In this document: positions 5,700-9,884 of the stretch, piece after piece
How the letters are laid out: each line of letters opens with the position of its first letter
Position numbering within the stretch: the first letter of the stretch is position 1
From: an uncultured Bacilli bacterium
GTDB lineage: Bacteria > Bacillota_I > Bacilli_A > RF39 > UBA660
Length of the DNA stretch: 9,884 nucleotides
Reading direction: 5' to 3'
NCBI GenBank assembly: GCA_944363685.1
Contig: CALVUV010000043.1
Location: forward strand, 1-9,884
The notes under the pieces: model-generated
The model's input: only the letters and a program-made list of their open reading frames with translations
Told to the model about the DNA's origin: nothing
Database searches by the model: none
Program-made: the position numbers and the translations under genes

Positions 5700-7352
5700 C
5701 TATACTTCTTGTATAACAGTTATAATCATAGGTTTTGTTTCCATAGTTTTATAAAAATATTTACCAAGTACATCTCTAACATCATTTTTAATCTTAGAAT
5801 AATCTACTCTTCTAGAACCTTCTATTATATTATCTTCTATTATTTCTAAAGACATACTCTTAATCTCATCTATTAAATCTAAATTATCTTTAACATAAAT
5901 AAATCCCCTAGTTAATACTTCAGGCCCTGCTAATATTTTTTTAGTCTCTTTATCTAAAGTACAACTAACTATTACAATACCATTTTCACCTAACATCTCT
6001 CTATCTTTTAAAACTAAATCTCCAATATCATCATTACTATTACCATCAATTAATAACTCATCCACTGGTACATGTTCATTACTATTAACTAAATTACCCT
6101 TAACAAAAGTTACAACATCTCCATTTTGTTTCAAAATAATATTATCTTTTAGTATTCCTAAATCCTCTGCTATTTCTGCATTAGCATATTGATTACGATA
6201 TTCTCCTTTAACAGGGAAATAATACTTAGGTTGCATTAAATTAATTAAAAGAGATAAATCTTCACGAGATGCATGATGTAATAAATGCTTTTTACTAGAT
6301 AAACTAACAGCATTAACCCCTAACATAGCAATCTCATCCATAACTAAAGCTAATCTTTTTTCTATTCCTTCATAAGCAGGCTCAGTTATAAAAATTGTAT
6401 CATTAGTATTAAGTTTAATAAACTTATCATACCCTTTAATAACTCTTTCTAAGTTTGCAAAAGGCTTTTCTTTCTCATCAGATATTAATACAACACTATC
6501 TTTATCATTTAAATTAGATAAATCTCCAATAACTCTTTTATCTATAGTTAAATATTTATTTTCTAAAGCATAGTTAATAGTATTTTGTAAAGAATGCCCC
6601 ATAATAACTATTTTTCTATGAGTCTTACTAACTTCATCAAATATCTCTTGTATACGATAGAAATGTGCTGGAAAAACAGTAGCAATTATTCTACCCCTAT
6701 TTTTATTTAAAACATTTCTAATAAAGTCACTTACTCTATTATTAGGACTAGTATAACCTTCACGTTCTGCATACATAGATTCTGCTAATAAACATAGTAC
6801 TCCTTGTTTACCAACATAAGCAAGTTTACCTATATCTGTTTTATAAATACCTGTCTCAGTATGATCAAAAGTAAAGTCCCCTGTATAAACAATCGCTCCA
6901 TCTTTTGTATATAAAACATAACATAAAGCATCAGGTATAGAATGAGTCATACTAATAGGAAAAATACTTTCTTTACCAAATTCTATTTTTTTATGAGGTC
7001 TAACTTCTATTAAATGACTCTTTTTTATTGTAATAGAATCTAAATCTTGTTTTAATATCTCTAACGTTAACTTAGCACCATATATATTAATTTCTGGAAT
7101 ACTTTTTAATATATCAGGAACTGCCCCCATATTACCATCATGACCATGACTTAAAAATATTCCTTTAATTCTCTTTCTATTTTTTATTAAATAATCAAAG
7201 TTAGGAATAATATAATCTATTCCTAGATTTTTCTCATTATCAAATTTTAATCCGGCATCAAATACATATATATTTTTATCTACTTCTACAACATACATAT
7301 TTTTACCATTCTCATTTAGTCCTCCAAGACTAAATATTCTTATTTTACTCAT
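5700..7352 (-). CDS. rnj: RNase J family beta-CASP protein with degenerate active site
   Basis: Metallo-beta-lactamase/beta-CASP ribonuclease fold. RNase J enzymes turn over and process mRNA and rRNA as 5' exonucleases and endonucleases. At 550 residues it has normal length and organisation: MBL core (1-200), beta-CASP insert (about 205-345), MBL completion (350-420) and a C-terminal domain with GIVIVSCTLD and GPEVLTRGFIY. Conserved ligands His69, His71, His137 (THSIPD) and Asp159 (TGDF) remain. The signature HxHxDH reads HGHDGN, so the Asp is Gly73 and the His is Asn74. The usual HGEYR is KGEYR (Lys382), the TGSQGEP loop is SDEKEKP (292-297), and the SGHGS loop is LHHAS. This resembles the weakly active or inactive RNase J2 partner of RNase J1, so a structural subunit role is my inference. 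AAAGGAG precedes the ATG. The gene has its own promoter (7391-7419) and terminator. Confidence 0.9.
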   Translation of the reverse strand: MSKIRIFSLGGLNENGKNMYVVEVDKNIYVFDAGLKFDNEKNLGIDYIIPNFDYLIKNRKRIKGIFLSHGHDGNMGAVPDILKSIPEINIYGAKLTLEILKQDLDSITIKKSHLIEVRPHKKIEFGKESIFPISMTHSIPDALCYVLYTKDGAIVYTGDFTFDHTETGIYKTDIGKLAYVGKQGVLCLLAESMYAEREGYTSPNNRVSDFIRNVLNKNRGRIIATVFPAHFYRIQEIFDEVSKTHRKIVIMGHSLQNTINYALENKYLTIDKRVIGDLSNLNDKDSVVLISDEKEKPFANLERVIKGYDKFIKLNTNDTIFITEPAYEGIEKRLALVMDEIAMLGVNAVSLSSKKHLLHHASREDLSLLINLMQPKYYFPVKGEYRNQYANAEIAEDLGILKDNIILKQNGDVVTFVKGNLVNSNEHVPVDELLIDGNSNDDIGDLVLKDREMLGENGIVIVSCTLDKETKKILAGPEVLTRGFIYVKDNLDLIDEIKSMSLEIIEDNIIEGSRRVDYSKIKNDVRDVLGKYFYKTMETKPMIITVIQEV

Positions 7353-7390
7353 AAATTCTCCTTTCTTTATATAGAAACAAAACTTTACTA

Positions 7391-7419
7391 ATTATACATT
7401 ATTTATCTTTATTTTTCAA
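7391..7419 (-). promoter_or_regulatory. Promoter of the RNase J gene
   Basis: On the minus strand TTGAAA (7414-7419, 5 of 6) and TATAAT (7391-7396, 6 of 6) are separated by exactly 17 bp. A TG lies directly before the -10. The promoter overlaps the last codons and stop of the upstream 182-codon gene. Initiation near 7384 would leave a leader of about 32 nt. This is the best-matching promoter in the window, and it lets the RNase J gene be expressed apart from rnc. Confidence 0.7.
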
Positions 7420-7947
7420 ATATTTTATTACTAAACGATTATCTTTTTTTATAAGATTCATTCCTTCTACCAATGATATACTAGTATTATATTTTTCTTC
7501 TAATACTAAACTAAAATGATTACTTATTAATTTAATATAATCCTCATAATCATGACATAGTAATTTAGAAACAAAAGAATTAACATTATGTTCATCTATA
7601 CACAATTGATAGTTTTTCAACAAATTAAAATAACTATCATAATCACAAAACAAGTTTTCTATCTTTAAAACGTCAACATAACATTCTGATAAATCTAAAA
7701 GATTATTAGAATGATAAGCACTTTCTCCTACTAACATAATTGCTTCAAGAGCCATAATAATAGTATTATTAGAAGAAACTAAAACATCTAATCTTTCATA
7801 TACTTCAGGACTTTTTAAAAGTTTAGGATTAAAACACATTAAAAAGCAAATATAATTAACTAATTCTATTCTTCTTTCTTCACTCTCTTCTTCCATCTCA
7901 TAAATCATTTCTACTAATTTATTATAAAGTACTTCTATTCTATTCAT
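7399..7947 (-). CDS. Hypothetical protein between rnc and the RNase J gene
   Basis: I do not recognise this 182-residue protein. It looks soluble and almost wholly alpha-helical: an acidic N-terminal helix (MEEESEERRIELV, 18-30), a segment rich in Cys and hydrophobic residues (NYICFLMCFNPKLL, 31-44), then further helices up to a Lys-rich C-terminus (IKYLKNKDK). It has six cysteines (34, 38, 89, 101, 116, 131), not arranged as a clear metal site. There is no signal peptide or membrane span. Its ATG overlaps the rnc stop codon as ATGA, so it is probably made by translational coupling; the only nearby GGAG is rather far from the start. Its place between two ribonuclease genes suggests an RNA-related role, but nothing in the sequence shows this. 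Codon use resembles its neighbours. Confidence 0.8.
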   Translation of the reverse strand: MNRIEVLYNKLVEMIYEMEEESEERRIELVNYICFLMCFNPKLLKSPEVYERLDVLVSSNNTIIMALEAIMLVGESAYHSNNLLDLSECYVDVLKIENLFCDYDSYFNLLKNYQLCIDEHNVNSFVSKLLCHDYEDYIKLISNHFSLVLEEKYNTSISLVEGMNLIKKDNRLVIKYLKNKDK

Positions 7948-8609
7948 ACAGCAAGTTTCTCCAAAGCATTTTTAGCAGCTAGTTGTTCAGCTTCTTTCTT
8001 ACTATTACCAACACCTTCTCCATATATAATACCATCTACTCTTACTTGCATTTTAAAGGTTTTATTATGAGCAGGACCACTTTCTTCTATAAGTTCATAA
8101 TATAGACTTTTCTTACTAGTTTGAACTGCTTCTTGTAAAGCAGATTTATAATCAGAAAAGAAAGTAACATTAGGATTAGTAACATAAGGAACAATAATAT
8201 CTAAAATAACTCTTCTAACAGTAGCATACCCAAGATCTAAATATATAGCACCCATCAAAGCTTCAAATATATCAGCGACAATCGCTTTCTTAAGTTTACC
8301 ACCATTTATCTCTTCTCCATGACCTACTTTAATATATTTATTTAAACCTAAATCCATAGAATACTCATATAAAGCATTTTCACATACATAACTTGCTCTT
8401 ACTTTAGTCATTGTCCCTTCATTTTCATTATGATTACGATATAAGTAATCTGCCATAACAAGGTCAACAACAGCATCTCCTAAAAACTCTAATCTCTCAT
8501 AATCTTTTTTCGCTCTATGTTCATTAGCATAAGAAGAATGAGAAAAAGCTACTTCATAAAGTTTTAAATTCTTAGGAGTTATATTAAGTTTTTTAAATAA
8601 TTCATCCAC
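7944..8609 (-). CDS. rnc: Ribonuclease III
   Basis: Double-strand-specific endoribonuclease that processes rRNA precursors and cleaves structured mRNAs as a dimer, using two Mg2+ per site. The 221-residue product has the RNase III signature ERLEFLGDAVVD (residues 38-49). Catalytic and metal residues are present: Glu38, Glu41, Asp45, Asp113 and Glu116 (DIFEALMGAIYLD). A double-stranded-RNA-binding domain follows at about 153-219, with KSALQEAVQ, GPAHNKTFKMQV and the terminal NSKKEAEQLAAKNAL helix. The start is a GTG whose first base is the last base of the upstream TAG stop (TAGTG). AGGTGAT lies four bases before it. In many Firmicutes rnc precedes smc; here an unknown gene and the RNase J gene follow instead. 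Confidence 0.96.
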   Translation of the reverse strand: MDELFKKLNITPKNLKLYEVAFSHSSYANEHRAKKDYERLEFLGDAVVDLVMADYLYRNHNENEGTMTKVRASYVCENALYEYSMDLGLNKYIKVGHGEEINGGKLKKAIVADIFEALMGAIYLDLGYATVRRVILDIIVPYVTNPNVTFFSDYKSALQEAVQTSKKSLYYELIEESGPAHNKTFKMQVRVDGIIYGEGVGNSKKEAEQLAAKNALEKLAV

Positions 8610-8959
8610 TATATCACCTCATTCCATATATCTTCTTTAAAACCAGTTAGAACAATATTTTCTCCTACAAGAAGAGGTCTTTTAACAAGCATACCATCAG
8701 TAGATAGTAATTCTAATTTCTCATCTAAACTCATATTAGGTAATTTATCTTTTAGGCGTAACTCTTTATATAAATTACCACTAGTATTAAAGAAAGTCTT
8801 TATATCTTTACCACTAATTTCAAGAAACTTTTCTAACTCATTCTTAGTAGGATTATTAGTAACTATATTTCTATCAACATACTTAATATTATTATCATCT
8901 AAAAACTTTTTAGCTTTCTTACAAGTACTACATTTTGGATATTCTATAAATAAATACAT
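8609..8959 (-). CDS. ArsC/Spx-family thioredoxin-fold protein
   Basis: A 116-residue member of the ArsC/Spx/YffB thioredoxin-like family. It has a redox CxxC motif at Cys10-Ser-Thr-Cys13 in EYPKCSTCKKAKKFL, FFNTSGNLYKEL (56-67) typical of the family, and KRPLL with Arg94 at the position of a conserved ArsC arginine. The C-terminus GFKEDIW is also typical. True Spx regulators are about 130 residues, so this is closer to the short arsenate-reductase-like proteins of Firmicutes such as YusI. Their substrate is mostly unknown, and arsenate reduction should not be assumed: no ars genes are nearby. It heads the operon with rnc, overlapping it by one base. Confidence 0.85.
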   Translation of the reverse strand: MYLFIEYPKCSTCKKAKKFLDDNNIKYVDRNIVTNNPTKNELEKFLEISGKDIKTFFNTSGNLYKELRLKDKLPNMSLDEKLELLSTDGMLVKRPLLVGENIVLTGFKEDIWNEVI

Positions 8960-8977
8960 TAGTTCATCACCAAACTT

Positions 8978-8983
8978 ATTATA
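8978..8983 (-). promoter_or_regulatory. -10 element of the ArsC-like/rnc operon
   Basis: The minus strand reads TATAAT, a perfect -10 hexamer, 18 bases upstream of the ArsC-like ATG, so the leader would be only about a dozen bases long. No good -35 lies at 16-18 bp; that position is T-rich, in the tail of the preceding terminator. The operon probably starts here because a terminator lies just upstream, but the promoter assignment is tentative. Confidence 0.45.
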
Positions 8984-8999
8984 CTAAAATTCAAGACAA

Positions 9000-9032
9000 A
9001 AGAAAAGTAGTGATTAAAAGATAATCACTACT
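9000..9032 (-). terminator. Intrinsic terminator after the ABC permease gene
   Basis: On the minus strand AGTAGTGATTA (9022-9032) pairs perfectly over 11 bp with TAATCACTACT (9006-9016) around a 5-nt loop, followed by a T-rich tail (TTTTCTTTTG). The stem contains the permease stop codon (TAG at 9028-9030), so terminating ribosomes would cover the stem. Confidence 0.85.
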
Positions 9033-9819
9033 CTAAATTAAGTTTATTTTTAAGAATATAATTAGTTATAGGTGTAATTATCGCTGTAATAATAACTACA
9101 AGGCCAATTAATATACCAAATAAGATATTAACAGATGCTATTACTCCTACTTCACTATCTAAGCTTCTTACAAAATCTGGACTAATCGCCCCTATAAAGG
9201 TAAGAGCGAAAGTAAAGTACATTTCATAGATGATGTAAAGAATGATATAAGCAAGGAAACTAAAACCTAGTTTATTATTATTTTTTAATTGTCCTAAAGC
9301 AATAGATAAATAACAAACAGCAAGACCTGAGATATAAGCAGTTATTAATAAAACACCCATAAGTATTAACATAACTACCCCATCAGCTGGTATATCTTTA
9401 AAGAAATAAGCTATACCATTTGCAAAATTTGTCCATTCTCCATTACCTATTACTAATATTAAAATAGATATAAACATAACAACAATACTTGATAACATAG
9501 TAACAACACTTGTTATAAATTTAGATGTAATAATAGTACTTTTCTTAACAGGTAAGGTATTAGTTAAATATCCTCTTTCAGTTGCAAAATCTAGATAGAA
9601 ATCTCTAATACTTAAGAAAAATGTTCCTACCGCTAATACCATTAATATAATACTATAACTTAATATCATAAGAGCATTTAAAGTAGAAAATAAATTAGAC
9701 GTATCAGATAGATTATTGAATATTACTGTTAATATAGTAATAACCAATGTAATTAAATATAGTGGTAGTAAAGTCTTATAAAGATTCTTAAAATCATATT
9801 TTAATAGTTTACCTAACAT
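9028..9819 (-). CDS. ABC transporter permease subunit (ABC-2 type)
   Basis: Integral membrane protein of 263 residues with about six hydrophobic segments (16-36, 47-70, 100-125, 148-176, 186-212, 226-250). It has a short amphipathic N-terminus, MLGKLLKYDFKNLYK, typical of the membrane subunits of small Firmicutes exporters that pair with a separate ATPase. The cytoplasmic loop after the second segment contains DFATERGYLTNTLPVKK, a typical feature of this permease type (ERGYLT.TLPV) and a likely coupling region. The substrate cannot be read from the sequence; relatives act in antibiotic or peptide stress responses. GGGAGGA lies six bases before the ATG. The start overlaps the end of the upstream partial gene by 7 bp, so the two are co-translated. 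Confidence 0.82.
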   Translation of the reverse strand: MLGKLLKYDFKNLYKTLLPLYLITLVITILTVIFNNLSDTSNLFSTLNALMILSYSIILMVLAVGTFFLSIRDFYLDFATERGYLTNTLPVKKSTIITSKFITSVVTMLSSIVVMFISILILVIGNGEWTNFANGIAYFFKDIPADGVVMLILMGVLLITAYISGLAVCYLSIALGQLKNNNKLGFSFLAYIILYIIYEMYFTFALTFIGAISPDFVRSLDSEVGVIASVNILFGILIGLVVIITAIITPITNYILKNKLNLE

Positions 9820-9884
9820 TTAAATTCCTCCCTAAATAAATCATTAATAGACATATTAGTTTCTTTTCTAATTTCATCTGTACT
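9813..9884 (-). CDS. C-terminal end of a probable ABC transporter ATP-binding protein (partial)
   Basis: Twenty-three codons and a TAG stop are open from the right edge of the window. The product ends MSINDLFREEFKC. This Leu-Phe-x-Glu-x-Phe-type ending is common in ABC ATPases paired with small permeases, but the Walker, signature and H-loop motifs lie outside the window. The call rests on the ending and on the 7-bp overlap with the permease gene that follows. Confidence 0.55.
   Translation of the reverse strand, partial: STDEIRKETNMSINDLFREEFKC

Noticed and set aside
8609..8959. Calling the ArsC-fold protein the global stress regulator Spx.
   Set aside because: At 116 residues it is shorter than Spx (about 130), and its FFNTSG and KRPLL pattern fits the short arsenate-reductase-like group better. 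CxxC alone does not decide.
1..9884. Mollicutes genetic code (UGA as Trp).
   Set aside because: Tryptophans in the PBP, MraZ, the ORF6N protein and the ArsC-like protein are TGG. TGA forms the conserved stop/start overlaps of mraZ-rsmH and rnc-downstream gene.
1..9884. CRISPR array, tRNA or rRNA genes.
   Set aside because: No regularly spaced short repeats with unique spacers and no tRNA- or rRNA-like segments were seen on either strand.

Overview
This 9.9-kb window is very AT-rich bacterial DNA. Every gene that can be supported lies on the minus strand, so transcription runs from the right end to the left. Gene content and order (mraZ-rsmH-ftsL-PBP2B, RNase J, RNase III, an ArsC/Spx-fold protein), strong AGGAGG-type ribosome binding sites and AT-ended codon use point to a low-GC Firmicutes/Bacilli-type organism. 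Every tryptophan codon checked is TGG, and TGA ends mraZ and rnc, so I assume the standard bacterial code rather than the Mollicutes code. I cannot assign a genus.

Layout in the direction of transcription (right to left). (1) 9884-9006: the last 23 codons of what is probably an ABC ATPase, overlapping a six-helix ABC permease subunit and closed by a hairpin terminator that contains the permease stop codon. (2) 8983-5660: a compressed operon of an ArsC/Spx-fold thioredoxin-like protein, rnc (RNase III), an unrecognised 182-aa protein and an RNase J family gene. The first three overlap by 1-4 bases. The RNase J gene has its own good sigma-A-type promoter and ends in a terminator. Its metal-binding motifs are degenerate. 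(3) 5617-4303: a tandem pair of ORF6N-domain genes. The upstream copy carries only the ORF6N domain; the downstream copy adds a phospholipase-D-like 'HDRF' domain. They share a 128-bp perfectly identical block. Their diverged middle holds one 16-bp palindrome that is read in two different frames. (4) 4217-245: the head of the division and cell wall (dcw) cluster, mraZ, rsmH, ftsL and a PASTA-containing class B PBP. A promoter and three GTGG MraZ boxes spaced exactly 10 bp precede it, and a terminator follows the PBP. (5) 246-1: an extended -10 promoter overlapped by an inverted-repeat operator candidate, then a leader of about 210 nt ending in a perfect ribosome binding site for a gene beyond the left edge.

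Functional reading. The dcw genes couple septal peptidoglycan synthesis (PBP2B, FtsL) to 16S rRNA methylation (RsmH) under MraZ autoregulation. The rnc/RNase J operon groups two RNA-processing factors. The ORF6N pair looks like accessory DNA placed between the RNase J terminator and the mraZ promoter. I see no terminator after it, so its transcription may run into the dcw cluster. The points most worth a second look are the compensating-frameshift signature in the ORF6N pair, the active-site-degenerate RNase J, and the operator/leader region at the left edge, which contains a 50-codon reading frame interrupted only by UGA.
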